Below, piece after piece: positions 24,222-35,280 of a stretch of 64,000 bases of DNA (position 1 is its first letter; the number at the start of each line of letters is the position of its first letter). The notes below the pieces were generated by a model. The model was not told where the DNA came from and searched no databases. It saw only the letters and a list, made by a program, of their open reading frames with translations. A program made the position numbers and the translations under genes. This DNA comes from SMYC01 sp965197495. Its GTDB lineage: Bacteria; Acidobacteriota; Vicinamibacteria; Marinacidobacterales; SMYC01. The DNA lies in assembly GCA_965197495.1 (NCBI GenBank), contig OZ240210.1, positions 1,426,001 through 1,490,000 of the forward strand, in the 5' to 3' direction.

Positions 24222-27069
24222 GTCCCAAACTGATATGCCACCGCCCGAGCGATTCCGTGCAAGGAGTCGTGATGTCTGGGCAAGTGACGGAATGACGGGT
24301 CCGTCGGTCGAGCTTCATCCCGTAATCGACCCGCAGCGGACCGAGCGGCGTGTCGAAGCGAAAACCGAACCCGACATTATAGCGCCAGTTCAGAAGCTCG
24401 AGGATCTGTAGGCGTCGATAGACAGTGCCGTTGTCGGAGAAAAGGACCCCTCGCAAGTTGCCGAAAATCGGGAAGCGCAGCTCGAGGTTGAGCAGTGTGA
24501 GCACGTTGCCGCCGATGGGCTCACCATCGACGATGATCGTTTTGTCACCAATATCTACTTCGATCTTCGCCTTGGGGCTTGCCTGGTCGAGCGCGAATCC
24601 GCGGAGCGTCGTCGCGCCGCCCGCCCAGAAGCGCTCGGCGATGGGTAAGAGCGCATCACGGTCTTCGCGGAACGTCTGACCGATACCGACGCGAAGGCCG
24701 AGCGCTAGGACCATGTTCTTCGACAGCTTCAAATAGAAAAACTGCTGCGCGAGTCCCTTCAGATACGGCGCCTCGGTACCCAGAATCCGAGAGGACCATT
24801 CGAGATCGAGAATCCGAAACTGGCCCGCCGAAGGGTTGAGAGGATCGTCTCGTCGATCCGTCACCGACGCGGCCGAAAGCGAGGCGACACGCACGTTGCG
24901 GAAGCGACGGTCGATCTCGTCGATATCGACGAGAAGGTTGAAGACTTTCGTGCGGTCGAAGCGATAGCGGAACAACAGATTCTGATGCTCGCTGAGGCGT
25001 TTCGATATCTGGAGGCCGACACCGACGCGGTTGTAGTCGAAACTCGTACGCTGCTCTTCTTCCGCAAAGAAGCTCACGAAGAGCGGCAGATTCTGCACGA
25101 AGCTTTCGGGCTGGCGGTAGGTTGTGATGAAGCGGCTGCCACGAAAGCTCGCGCGGGTAAAAACACTCACGGTACGGTTACGTCCAAAGAGATTTCGGCG
25201 CGTGACCTCGAACTCCGCGCGCGCGAGTTGCCTCTCCTCGAAACCGAATCCATAGGCGAAGGTCGTGCGTGGGCCCTCTTCGACGGAGATGAGAATATCG
25301 CTGCGATTCGTGATGGGATCGGCCGGAAGAATATCGATGTCCACGCTGCGAAAAAGCCCCGACGAGACGAGCTGCTGGCGCGTATCCAAAACGGAAACGG
25401 GCGACAACGGCTCTCCCGTCTCGAGCGCAACGAGCTGGCGTACCGAAGACTCCTTTGTGACTTCGAGGCCGGTGACGATGACGCGGTCGACCAGGGTGCG
25501 CTCGCCTTCACGAATGCTGAAATCGACGCTAGCCGCGGTTCCTGTCTCGTTCCAAGTCGTCGATGACTGCACGTCGACTTGGCGAAAGCCTTCGTTGTAG
25601 TAATGCGTCACGATGCGGTCGCGGGCCTCGACGACGCCGGCAGCGTCGAACGGGCCGCCTGGCTCGAGTCCGGAGACCCGAATCACTTCCGCGGGCTCGA
25701 TCGCGGCAGCGCCCTCGACCCCTTTAATTTCGATGGCCTCGATCGCCGCTCTGGGACCCGGGTCGACACGGGCGACGAGGGTGAGCCTGAACGGGGTCTC
25801 CGGTGCGGCGCGAAGCTCGCCTTCGACACGCACGCGGTGATAGCCGTTTCTCTCCATGTAGCTTCGAACGACTTTGACGTCCTGCTCCCAGAGATCCTCC
25901 TGAAAAGGTGCCGCGCGAAACCGGCGACGGGTCGGCGTGGCCAATAGCGGGCGGATCTCGGCTTCCAAGGCGGCGTCGAGCCCCTCGAGCTCGATGGCGA
26001 CGACGTCGTATCGCAGGCCCGTGTCGACGACGAATCTCAAGTAGAGATAGCGGCCTAGAGAGGCGCTCTCGCGTTCGGTCTCGACGCGCGCGTCGCGATA
26101 GCCTTTCTCGACGAGATGGTCTCGGAGATTGACGCGGGATTCCTCGATGAGGTCTTCCGTCAATCGGGTCTCACCGTAGAGGGGTACGAGGCGCTCGATC
26201 GTCTTCTCGGAAAGGTCACCCCCCATGACCTCGATGTGAACGCGGGGGCCGAGCTCGGCGGCGAGGTGCAAATCGACGAGAGCGCCGTCGCCCGGCGTCG
26301 CTTCGACTTCGATCCGCGCGCGGTAATAGCCGCGTTCGTGCCACGCGGCAGCGATTTTCTCGACGCTCGCGTCGAGCTCCGTTTTGGAGTACATGCTGCC
26401 TTCACTTATTTCGAGCTCTCGCCGAACATGCGCTTCCACATGAGGTGCGACCCCAGTGATATCGAGGGCGGAAACGCGCGCCTGCCGCCCCGATTCGATG
26501 TGAAAGACTACGGTGGCGGTCGGGGACTCAAACGAAGCTTCCGGCTCCACTTCGGCCCACAAGAAGCCTTCTTCACGGAGCAGCGAGCGAAGGCGTTCGG
26601 CCGCCGCCCTCAGAAGCTCGACGTCCAGAGGATCCCCGGAGCGTAGGCGACTCTCTTCGAGAAGAAGCGGCTCGAGGTGCCTTAGACGCGTGCTCACGCC
26701 CTCGACGCCTACGACTTTCACTCCGTTTACCTCGATGCGAGGAAATAGATGAAAAATAACGTCGACTTCCTGGCCGTTCTCCCCGACACGATCGGCTTTG
26801 ACCTTGATGTCGCTGAACCTTTTCAGTGCGAAGAGCTGCCGGATCGAGCGGCGTACCGCCTCGGGGCTATAGATGTCGCCGGGCGCGATATCGATGAGCT
26901 TGCGCGCCGCCTCGGGGAGCGCCGTGTCTCGAAGCGCCAAACGAACGTCGCGCACGCGCACACCGCGATAGCTCTCGCTCGCTCGCTCGCGAGCTGTTTG
27001 GGCCGAAAGGCTCGTGGCCCCTAGGCAAGCCAACAGGCAAGGGACGCCGCAAGCGATGAACCGGAGCAT
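24211..27069 (-). CDS. tamA: Omp85-family outer membrane assembly protein (TamA/BamA-like)
   Basis: 952 residues. A signal peptide (about 1-23, ending SLSAQ) is followed by several POTRA-type repeats (for example YSPEAVRRSIRQLFALKRFSDI, LDVELLRAAAERLRSLLREEGFL and YSKTELDASVEKIAAAWHERGYY). The C-terminal beta-barrel has AGGATTLRGFALDQ, the Omp85 motif equivalent to the (V/I)RG(F/Y) loop, and it ends in an aromatic residue (GHAF). It is longer than Escherichia coli TamA because of extra POTRA domains. Adjacency to tamB (stop and start share one base in TGATG) supports the Tam assignment, although a BamA-like role is possible. Confidence 0.85.
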   Translation of the reverse strand: MLRFIACGVPCLLACLGATSLSAQTARERASESYRGVRVRDVRLALRDTALPEAARKLIDIAPGDIYSPEAVRRSIRQLFALKRFSDIKVKADRVGENGQEVDVIFHLFPRIEVNGVKVVGVEGVSTRLRHLEPLLLEESRLRSGDPLDVELLRAAAERLRSLLREEGFLWAEVEPEASFESPTATVVFHIESGRQARVSALDITGVAPHVEAHVRRELEISEGSMYSKTELDASVEKIAAAWHERGYYRARIEVEATPGDGALVDLHLAAELGPRVHIEVMGGDLSEKTIERLVPLYGETRLTEDLIEESRVNLRDHLVEKGYRDARVETERESASLGRYLYLRFVVDTGLRYDVVAIELEGLDAALEAEIRPLLATPTRRRFRAAPFQEDLWEQDVKVVRSYMERNGYHRVRVEGELRAAPETPFRLTLVARVDPGPRAAIEAIEIKGVEGAAAIEPAEVIRVSGLEPGGPFDAAGVVEARDRIVTHYYNEGFRQVDVQSSTTWNETGTAASVDFSIREGERTLVDRVIVTGLEVTKESSVRQLVALETGEPLSPVSVLDTRQQLVSSGLFRSVDIDILPADPITNRSDILISVEEGPRTTFAYGFGFEERQLARAEFEVTRRNLFGRNRTVSVFTRASFRGSRFITTYRQPESFVQNLPLFVSFFAEEEQRTSFDYNRVGVGLQISKRLSEHQNLLFRYRFDRTKVFNLLVDIDEIDRRFRNVRVASLSAASVTDRRDDPLNPSAGQFRILDLEWSSRILGTEAPYLKGLAQQFFYLKLSKNMVLALGLRVGIGQTFREDRDALLPIAERFWAGGATTLRGFALDQASPKAKIEVDIGDKTIIVDGEPIGGNVLTLLNLELRFPIFGNLRGVLFSDNGTVYRRLQILELLNWRYNVGFGFRFDTPLGPLRVDYGMKLDRRTRHSVTCPDITTPCTESLGRWHISLGHAF

Positions 27070-30000
27070 CAGAAACTCTTGCGAAACTTGACGTCGATAC
27101 CGATGTCACCGTCTTCGTCCCGAGAGAGAATCCAAGACATACTGCCCTCGGGCGTGTACTCGATGACGATGAGGGCTTCTTGCGTCGAGTTGAGGTTCGA
27201 CGAGTAGTTGACGCTCAGACCGCGCGTAATCTGTTTTCCGATGTTGACACGCGCTGTGGGGTTGGCGAAGCGGCCCACGAGAAACGGATTGATGCTGAAT
27301 CGATCGAGACCAAAGAGTCGCTCGGCGCGTCGGCCGACTTCCGCGGTGAGGCGCTCGGTTAGGAGCGACGCCACACCGACGCCGGCGAGCTCCTCTTCCT
27401 CGGTGCCGATGAGGATGTCGCGCTCGCTCGCGCCCGAAAGGAGCCGCAAGATGTCCACGGTGCGAAGCGGGGGGTCGGAGCTGAGATCGGGGTAGATGCG
27501 ATTGGCCGTTCCCGTCAGCCGCAGCTCGACACGGTAGCTACGAACGCGCGTTTCTGCCGTCAGCTCGATGAAAGGCTCCACCTTCGTCGGGTCGACGAAA
27601 TCCACTTTTCCCGAGGTGATGTCGTAGCGCTGACCTAGCAAGAAAACCTCCCCTCGCTGCGCTTCCACGCTTCCGAGAAGAACGGGCTCGGCTACCGTTC
27701 CCCGAAGCTCGATCTCGGCGCTCGCGTTAATCTTGGCAATGGAGTTTCTGAGCCGAAGGCTTTCAGGAGCCTCGATAGTGACGTCGAAGCGAAGTTTCTC
27801 GAGAAGCTCAGCGCCTTCGAGCTCCTCGAATAGCGCAAGCCCTTCGCTATCCGAGAGAAAGCCGGACACGAGGTCGTATTCGCGCGACCAAACGGCATCG
27901 CGGAGGGTCACGCGGCCGCTCAAGACTTGTTCGTCGCGGCTCCCGACTAGGGTGAACTCCGCATCGAGGGTTGCCACGAGTCCTTCGGGATAGCGAAGCC
28001 GCATTCCCGTACCGCTCGCTCGAAGGTCGAGCGAGCCCGGTCTCAAGCCTTCCAGCGAGATAGCGCCCGCGATAGTGATCGGTCCCGATCCGAAAACACC
28101 GGTAAGCTCGGGGATGCGGATCGTTCGATTGTCGAATACGAGACGGCCGCGCAGATCGCCAATGGTTTGGCGAAAGCCCTCGACCCTCAACGAGCTTCCG
28201 GCAAGGTCCGCGTGGCCGCTCAGCGACGGTCGGTCCCAGCTGCCCGTAATCCGCGCCGAGAGATCGACGTCTCCCGTCGCGGCCATGCCGGGATAAAAAG
28301 ACCCCAATAAGCGGAGACTCGTCACCCCCTCCGCACGCAAATCGAGAGTCTTCGCGGGGAAGTTCACCGCGCCGCCCACGGCCACACGGCTCGTATCCTC
28401 CGCGAGCGAGAGCGTTGGGACACGGAGAACACCATCGGCCAAGTGCACCTCGATAGGCGCAAGAGAGTCGAGGCGGAAGCTCTCGCTCTCGACGATCACG
28501 TTCGCGAGCGTGGCATCGAGGCTCACGGTCTTGGGCTGCTTCAAATCCACGGCGAAGCTCGATTGGCCGCTCGCGCGAATCCGCACCGGCTGCGGCAGCC
28601 ATTCAGACATCCGGTCGAGCCACGGGCCGACATCGAGGTCTTGGAAGCGAACGGTGCCCGAGGTAGGGAAGTCGCCCTCGAGCCGGCTCGTTACCTCGAG
28701 CGCATGTCGCTCGTCGAGCTCGATCGAAAGCGCGAGCTCCGTACCGCCAAGGCGTCCTGAAATAGAGGCCTCGCCGAGCGACATCCCGTCGAGCAATAGC
28801 TCGCGCGCGCGCCCGCGCAGATCGACGACGGGAACATCCACCCGGCCGGCAATAGTGGCTTCGATTTCGAGCCGGCCGTCGAGGTCCCGATCGAGAACGG
28901 TGTGCCCGGTGAGCGCAAAGCTGTCGGTTCTAAGGGTTCCTTCGATAACGCCCGTCTCCACGTCCATCGTGAGATGGCCACCGAAGCTCGATTGGCGCTG
29001 CACCAGCTCGGCGTCCTCGAGCTTTACCGTCGTCCCGTCGAAGACGGCGCTAGCCGTGGCGCGGTCGAACGGCTCGCCAAAAAAAACGGGCTCGACGATC
29101 GTCAAGCTCGCCGCACCGGCGAGCTCACCGCCGATGCGGGCAACATCGAGATCGCCCGATGCGAGACCCTCGGCGGATGCCGACCAGTCGAGAAGTGTCG
29201 TGAGATCCGAAGCGGGCCAGTCCGAGAAGCGAAGGCTGACGTCGAAATCGCGCGCGTCGAACGGACCTTGGAGCGAAAGCTTGCCCGCCCCGGCGACGAC
29301 GCCTCCGTTCTTGTTCGCGACGAAGTCTTCGAATCGCAGCACCTCGCGCGACAGCACGCCCCGGCTCCGCACGTCTCGGATGAGCAGGCGATCGAACTGC
29401 AGTACTCCGGCGGCGACTTCACCATCGAAAGTGAAATGTGGGACGCGTTCGCTGAGCCGGCCGCGGGCGAAACCTGTGCCGGAGATACCCCAAAGCTCGG
29501 GGTCGGGCTCATCGTCGGGCCGAAGTAATCGCCGAACGTCACGCGCGAGCTCGTCCGCGCGCGCAAGATTGTCGGAGCGCACATCGACGAAGAGCTCGGC
29601 GGACCCGACCCGCGGGTAGAGGCCCGACCATGTGCCCGAGACCGCATCGGTATCGACCAGGGCAGACTCGATCTCGATATCGCCATCCTGCACACGACCC
29701 GAAACCTCGAAAACCATGGTCTCGGCGCCGCTCGGCGTCGTTCCCTTCAGGCCCTTCAGGCCCTTCAGCTCGAACGTGCCATCTGCGCGGTGCGGCTCGG
29801 TGGTGGGGAAGCTCAGGCTAAAGCGGCCAGACACCAACGAGTCGACCGGGCTCGGCCGTCCGCGCACGCCAGCCACCATTTCGGCCAGGGCGGCGCCGTC
29901 GATGGCGATCTCGAGGGAAGCGGGGTGCTCGACGAGAGGCAAGGCTTGGTGCAGCTCGACGCGGCCTCGTCCCGAGGCGACGATGCCTTCAGCGCCGCTC

Positions 30001-30983
30001 AGCTGTAGGAGCTGTCGGTCCCAGAAGAAATCGCCGCTCCAATCGGAGGCGGCAACACCGAGCACCCGGCCGCGCGCCCACCGAACCGACCCTTCGAGCA
30101 GCTGGTTCTCGGGCGATAGATCCAAGGTTCCGTTGAACGCCATCATCCCCGTTATCGCGTGGGGGCTCGACGAGACCCCAAAGATCGAAGCCATGGCCCG
30201 CTCGACGGGACCTTCAGCCGAAACTTCGAAGCGGCCACGCACGCCGCCTCCCAGTCCCAACTTGCCCTTCGCACGAAGCTCCCCTAGCTCGGAGAGAACG
30301 CGCGCTTCGTGAAGCAAGAGCTCTCCCGCCGCGATCTGGAACTGCGCGGACACGCTACCCCGCATCTCGGGATGATCTTTGATGGCGAGACTGCCGTCTT
30401 CGTAATCCAGCCTTCCCGCGTGGCTGAACGGGCCCGCGCGCTCGACGGAGATGCCCAAGTTCGACGCTTCGAGCCGCCACGGGACCGTCTCGTTCGCTAC
30501 GAGGATGGACGCATCTTCGAGCGCTACCCGATCCGCGGTGATGGACACGCCCGAGCTTGCCAGCGGCACCGCACCGGTGGCGCGCGCTAAAGAGACACCT
30601 TCTTCGGAGCCCTCCGACAAGCGGAGCGTCAGCCCTTGCACGAGGAGCTCCGTCCAATGGAGCCGAAAACGCAGGATTTCGGACAAGCGCAGCTGGCCCC
30701 AAACGCGGTCCACCGTCAAAAGAGGGTCTTCGTCGGGTCCCTCGACCGAGATGTTTCTCAGCTCAAAGGCGTAGCGGGCCGGATTTAGGTTAATCGACCC
30801 AATTGTAACCGGAGAGCCCGCAACAGCCGAAAGCTCTGCTTCTAAGCCTTGGCGCAGCGTCTCCGGGTAGTCGAAGAAAATGAGATAAGTGGCAAAGACT
30901 AGCAGCAGAACTGCGGCCACGGAGGCGAAGGCTGCAATGCACCAACCGATAAACCGGACGAAACGCTGACGGGGGCTAACCAT
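27069..30983 (-). CDS. tamB: TamB-like translocation and assembly module protein
   Basis: 1304 residues. An N-terminal membrane anchor lies at about residues 10-32 (FIGWCIAAFASVAAVLLLVF). A very long stretch of repeated beta-strand units follows, as in AsmA/TamB proteins. The C-terminal TamB domain contains VTIEAPESLRLRNSIAKINASAE, GEVFLLGQRYDITSGKVDF and GLSVNYSSNL, ending KFRKSF. Such proteins form a hydrophobic groove bridging inner and outer membranes for lipid movement or outer-membrane protein insertion. It follows the biotin carrier gene by 18 bp, within one transcription unit. Confidence 0.9.
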   Translation of the reverse strand: MVSPRQRFVRFIGWCIAAFASVAAVLLLVFATYLIFFDYPETLRQGLEAELSAVAGSPVTIGSINLNPARYAFELRNISVEGPDEDPLLTVDRVWGQLRLSEILRFRLHWTELLVQGLTLRLSEGSEEGVSLARATGAVPLASSGVSITADRVALEDASILVANETVPWRLEASNLGISVERAGPFSHAGRLDYEDGSLAIKDHPEMRGSVSAQFQIAAGELLLHEARVLSELGELRAKGKLGLGGGVRGRFEVSAEGPVERAMASIFGVSSSPHAITGMMAFNGTLDLSPENQLLEGSVRWARGRVLGVAASDWSGDFFWDRQLLQLSGAEGIVASGRGRVELHQALPLVEHPASLEIAIDGAALAEMVAGVRGRPSPVDSLVSGRFSLSFPTTEPHRADGTFELKGLKGLKGTTPSGAETMVFEVSGRVQDGDIEIESALVDTDAVSGTWSGLYPRVGSAELFVDVRSDNLARADELARDVRRLLRPDDEPDPELWGISGTGFARGRLSERVPHFTFDGEVAAGVLQFDRLLIRDVRSRGVLSREVLRFEDFVANKNGGVVAGAGKLSLQGPFDARDFDVSLRFSDWPASDLTTLLDWSASAEGLASGDLDVARIGGELAGAASLTIVEPVFFGEPFDRATASAVFDGTTVKLEDAELVQRQSSFGGHLTMDVETGVIEGTLRTDSFALTGHTVLDRDLDGRLEIEATIAGRVDVPVVDLRGRARELLLDGMSLGEASISGRLGGTELALSIELDERHALEVTSRLEGDFPTSGTVRFQDLDVGPWLDRMSEWLPQPVRIRASGQSSFAVDLKQPKTVSLDATLANVIVESESFRLDSLAPIEVHLADGVLRVPTLSLAEDTSRVAVGGAVNFPAKTLDLRAEGVTSLRLLGSFYPGMAATGDVDLSARITGSWDRPSLSGHADLAGSSLRVEGFRQTIGDLRGRLVFDNRTIRIPELTGVFGSGPITIAGAISLEGLRPGSLDLRASGTGMRLRYPEGLVATLDAEFTLVGSRDEQVLSGRVTLRDAVWSREYDLVSGFLSDSEGLALFEELEGAELLEKLRFDVTIEAPESLRLRNSIAKINASAEIELRGTVAEPVLLGSVEAQRGEVFLLGQRYDITSGKVDFVDPTKVEPFIELTAETRVRSYRVELRLTGTANRIYPDLSSDPPLRTVDILRLLSGASERDILIGTEEEELAGVGVASLLTERLTAEVGRRAERLFGLDRFSINPFLVGRFANPTARVNIGKQITRGLSVNYSSNLNSTQEALIVIEYTPEGSMSWILSRDEDGDIGIDVKFRKSF

Positions 30984-31001
30984 TATTTTTGGTAAATAAA
31001 C

Positions 31002-31508
31002 CTAATTAAATTGCACGACGAATAGTGTCTCTCGCGCCTGGATCGCTTGCCCTTCTTCCACGGCAAGCTCCGTGAGCACACCGTCCTGTGGGCTTCGCAT
31101 CTCGCTCTGCATTTTCATGGCTTCGAACAGCAAAATGACCTGACCGGCCGTCACCGTCTCACCCGGGGACGCGAGAAGCTTAACGATCCTGCCGGGCATG
31201 GGCGCTTTGACTTCGCTGCGCCCAGAAGTGCTCTGACCCACGGCGCCTTCTTGGCGGCCGGCGCCGCTACCGAAGCGAAATCGCTCTCCTAGAACCTCGA
31301 CAAGGGTCTCCCCGTTATCTCGTTCGACAAGGGCCTCATAGGACCTCCCGTCGATAAGAACGGACCAGGCAGAGCCCCCGCTTCGGACCACGCTCGCAGC
31401 AAATGGCGGCGAGCTCGAACGGACGCCGTAGCCCGCGTCTTCTTTCGTGAGCTCGACGACAAAGCCTTCCCCGTCAGGCAACGCGTGAAACTTCTTTTTG
31501 TACGACAT
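31002..31508 (-). CDS. Biotin carboxyl carrier protein of an acyl-CoA carboxylase
   Basis: 168 residues. The last ~75 residues are a biotinyl/lipoyl domain: VKAPMPGRIVKLLASPGETV followed by the biotinylation site EAMKMQ, with the lysine about 37 residues from the C-terminus. The first ~90 residues form a separate linker-like region, as in split propionyl/acetyl-CoA carboxylase carriers. It carries CO2 between the biotin carboxylase (next gene upstream, 5 bp gap) and the carboxyltransferase. Confidence 0.92.
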   Translation of the reverse strand: MSYKKKFHALPDGEGFVVELTKEDAGYGVRSSSPPFAASVVRSGGSAWSVLIDGRSYEALVERDNGETLVEVLGERFRFGSGAGRQEGAVGQSTSGRSEVKAPMPGRIVKLLASPGETVTAGQVILLFEAMKMQSEMRSPQDGVLTELAVEEGQAIQARETLFVVQFN

Positions 31509-31513
31509 GCCCG

Positions 31514-33031
31514 CTACAGCCCATTCCCGACTTGCTCACGCAAGCTCATTTGCTTCCAGGCCGAGGCTTTGGCTCTGGGACCATCTTGCCTCGTCGCGCG
31601 GCTAGACCCATCCTCCGCTGCTGCGGCGGCGAGCGCGGCGGCGAAAAGCTCAGAGCGTCTTTCTGAAGGACGAGCCGCGATCTCGCTCATCCAGTGGCGG
31701 TCCACGAAAGACACGTCGACGTCGCCGGCGATGAATCGCTCGTCCGCAAGCATACGCTCGAAAAACGGCAGGGTCGTTGCAATACCATCCACTTGATATT
31801 CCCGAACCGCTCGCCGTGCCCTACCGAGACAATGCATCCGGTCATCCCCTGCTACGATCAGTTTAGCAATCAGTGGGTCGTAGTGTGGAGCCACTTCGAA
31901 GCCGGCATAGACCCCGCTGTCGTTGCGGATCCCCGGTCCCTCGGCGGCCCGAAGAAAGCGGATCCGGCCCGAGGACGGGATGAAGTTCTGAAACGGGTCC
32001 TCTGCGGTAACGCGAAACTCCATCGCCCACCCGCGCGCTACGATGTCGGACTGCTCGAGCGGCAGCACTTCGCCGCACGCAATCTGGAGCTGAAGGCAAA
32101 CGAGATCCCATCCGGTGACGAGCTCCGTTACGGGGTGCTCGACTTGAAGGCGGGCATTCATCTCCAGAAAATAGAAGTTGCGATCAGCATCGACGAGAAA
32201 CTCCACTGTTCCCGCATTGACGTAGCCCGCCTCGCGCGCGAGGGCCACGGCGGCGTCACCCATGCGACGGCGAAGCGTGTCATCGACGGAAGACACAAAC
32301 GGCGAGGGGGCCTCCTCGATGAGCTTTTGATGCCGCCTTTGCACCGAGCACTCGCGCTCGAGTAGATGCACGACGTTGCCGTTTTGGTCCGCAAGAACCT
32401 GAAACTCGATGTGGCGCGGCCGGTCGATGAGCTTCTCGAGAAACACCGACGGGTTCGAGAAGCTCGACTGCGCCTCCGAGCTCGCTTGCTCGAAAGCCGA
32501 AGACAGCTCCTCAAGCGCGCTCACTTGGCGCATGCCTTTACCACCACCCCCGGCGGTGGCTTTCACGAGGAGCGGGAAACCGACGTCGGGCGCCTTTTGG
32601 AGCGCGTCGTCGACGGAAGTCAACGCCCCGGTGCCCGGCACCGTGGGTACGCCCGCGCGCTCGGCGACGGCGCGTGCCTCCACCTTGTCACCCATGAGGT
32701 GCACCGCTTCCGCGGGCGGCCCGATGAACACGACCCCGGCATCCGCACACGCTCGCGCAAAGTCTGCGTTCTCCGCGAGAAAGCCGTAGCCCGGGTGAAC
32801 GGCTTCGGCGCCGGCGCGCTCGGCGGCTTCGAGAATCTTGTCGACCCGGAGATAGCTCAGAGGAGACGGCGCAGGTCCGAGGCGGTAGGCTTCGTCTGCG
32901 AGACGCACGTGAAGGCTCTCTCGATCCGCATCCGAGTAGACGGCGACCGAGCCCACGCCGAGCTCCCGCAAGGCCCGCTCGATACGAACGGCAATTTCAC
33001 CACGATTAGCGATCAGGACTTTTTTGAACAT
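31514..33031 (-). CDS. Biotin carboxylase subunit of an acyl-CoA carboxylase
   Basis: 505 residues. It opens MFKKVLIANRGEIAVRIERA. The ATP-grasp glycine loop KATAGGGGKGM, the ECSVQRRHQKLIEEAPSP segment, the metal-binding FLEMNARLQVEHPVTE and the C-terminal domain are all present. It carboxylates biotin on the carrier protein using ATP and bicarbonate. Its order with carrier and carboxyltransferase genes points to a propionyl- or acetyl-CoA carboxylase complex. The last ~55 residues are Ala/Arg-rich beyond the usual end. Confidence 0.93.
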   Translation of the reverse strand: MFKKVLIANRGEIAVRIERALRELGVGSVAVYSDADRESLHVRLADEAYRLGPAPSPLSYLRVDKILEAAERAGAEAVHPGYGFLAENADFARACADAGVVFIGPPAEAVHLMGDKVEARAVAERAGVPTVPGTGALTSVDDALQKAPDVGFPLLVKATAGGGGKGMRQVSALEELSSAFEQASSEAQSSFSNPSVFLEKLIDRPRHIEFQVLADQNGNVVHLLERECSVQRRHQKLIEEAPSPFVSSVDDTLRRRMGDAAVALAREAGYVNAGTVEFLVDADRNFYFLEMNARLQVEHPVTELVTGWDLVCLQLQIACGEVLPLEQSDIVARGWAMEFRVTAEDPFQNFIPSSGRIRFLRAAEGPGIRNDSGVYAGFEVAPHYDPLIAKLIVAGDDRMHCLGRARRAVREYQVDGIATTLPFFERMLADERFIAGDVDVSFVDRHWMSEIAARPSERRSELFAAALAAAAAEDGSSRATRQDGPRAKASAWKQMSLREQVGNGL

Positions 33032-33067
33032 AGGCGTTTTGTCTCGGTCGGTTAGGACCAGCCCTGA

Positions 33068-34618
<1,551 letters not shown>

Positions 34619-34620
34619 GC

Positions 34621-35280
34621 TCAGACGGCGGCGCCGACCTTCTGCGCTTTACGGTGATCTTCGAGAAAGCGCTCGAGGCCGATATCCGTCAAAGGATGTT
34701 TCAGGAGAGCTTTGTACACCTTGCCGGGAATCGTTGCGATGTCCGCTCCGATGCGGGCCGCTTCGATGACGTGAAGCGAGTTGCGAATGCTGGCGACGAG
34801 AATCTGGGTCTCGAAGTCGTAGTTCTGATACACCTGACGGATGTCGCGGATGAGCGACACACCGTCCGTGCCGATATCGTCGAGGCGGCCGACGAAAGGG
34901 CTCACGATGTAAGCGCCGGCCTTCGCGGCGAAGATCGCCTGGGGCACCGAGAAACAGAGGGTGACGTTCGAGCGGATGCCGTCGTCTTTGAGCGTCCGCA
35001 CCGCCTTCAAGCCTTCCGCGATCAGCGGACACTTGACGACGATATTGGGCGCGATCTTCGCGAGTTCGCGGCCTTCGCGCACCATCCCCGGGGCGTCGGT
35101 GGAAACGACCTCGCCGGAAACAGGACCGGGAACGATTGCGCATATCTGCTCGAGAATCTCGCGATCCGGCGCCGGCTCCTTGGCGAGCAAGCTTGGGTTC
35201 GTAGTGATGCCGTCGACGAGCCCGAGCTCGGCGAGCTCCCGAATCTCTTCTACGTTCGCGGTGTCTAGAAAGAATTTCAT
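34621..35280 (-). CDS. Transaldolase/fructose-6-phosphate aldolase family (TalC/Fsa)
   Basis: 219 residues. MKFFLDTANVEEIRELAELG and GITTNPSLLAKE are the family signature. The Schiff-base lysine is in IVVKCPL. The C-terminal part has VSPFVGRLDDIGTDG and ASIRNSLHV, as in short class-4/5 transaldolases. It would interconvert sugar phosphates in the pentose phosphate pathway. Whether it acts as transaldolase or aldolase cannot be said from sequence alone. It lies 2 bp upstream of the carboxyltransferase gene in the same unit. Confidence 0.9.
   Translation of the reverse strand: MKFFLDTANVEEIRELAELGLVDGITTNPSLLAKEPAPDREILEQICAIVPGPVSGEVVSTDAPGMVREGRELAKIAPNIVVKCPLIAEGLKAVRTLKDDGIRSNVTLCFSVPQAIFAAKAGAYIVSPFVGRLDDIGTDGVSLIRDIRQVYQNYDFETQILVASIRNSLHVIEAARIGADIATIPGKVYKALLKHPLTDIGLERFLEDHRKAQKVGAAV

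Noticed and set aside
28510..29619. Plus-strand frame of 369 codons inside tamB
   Set aside because: The product is a Ser/Arg-rich composition artefact. TamB is continuous on the other strand.
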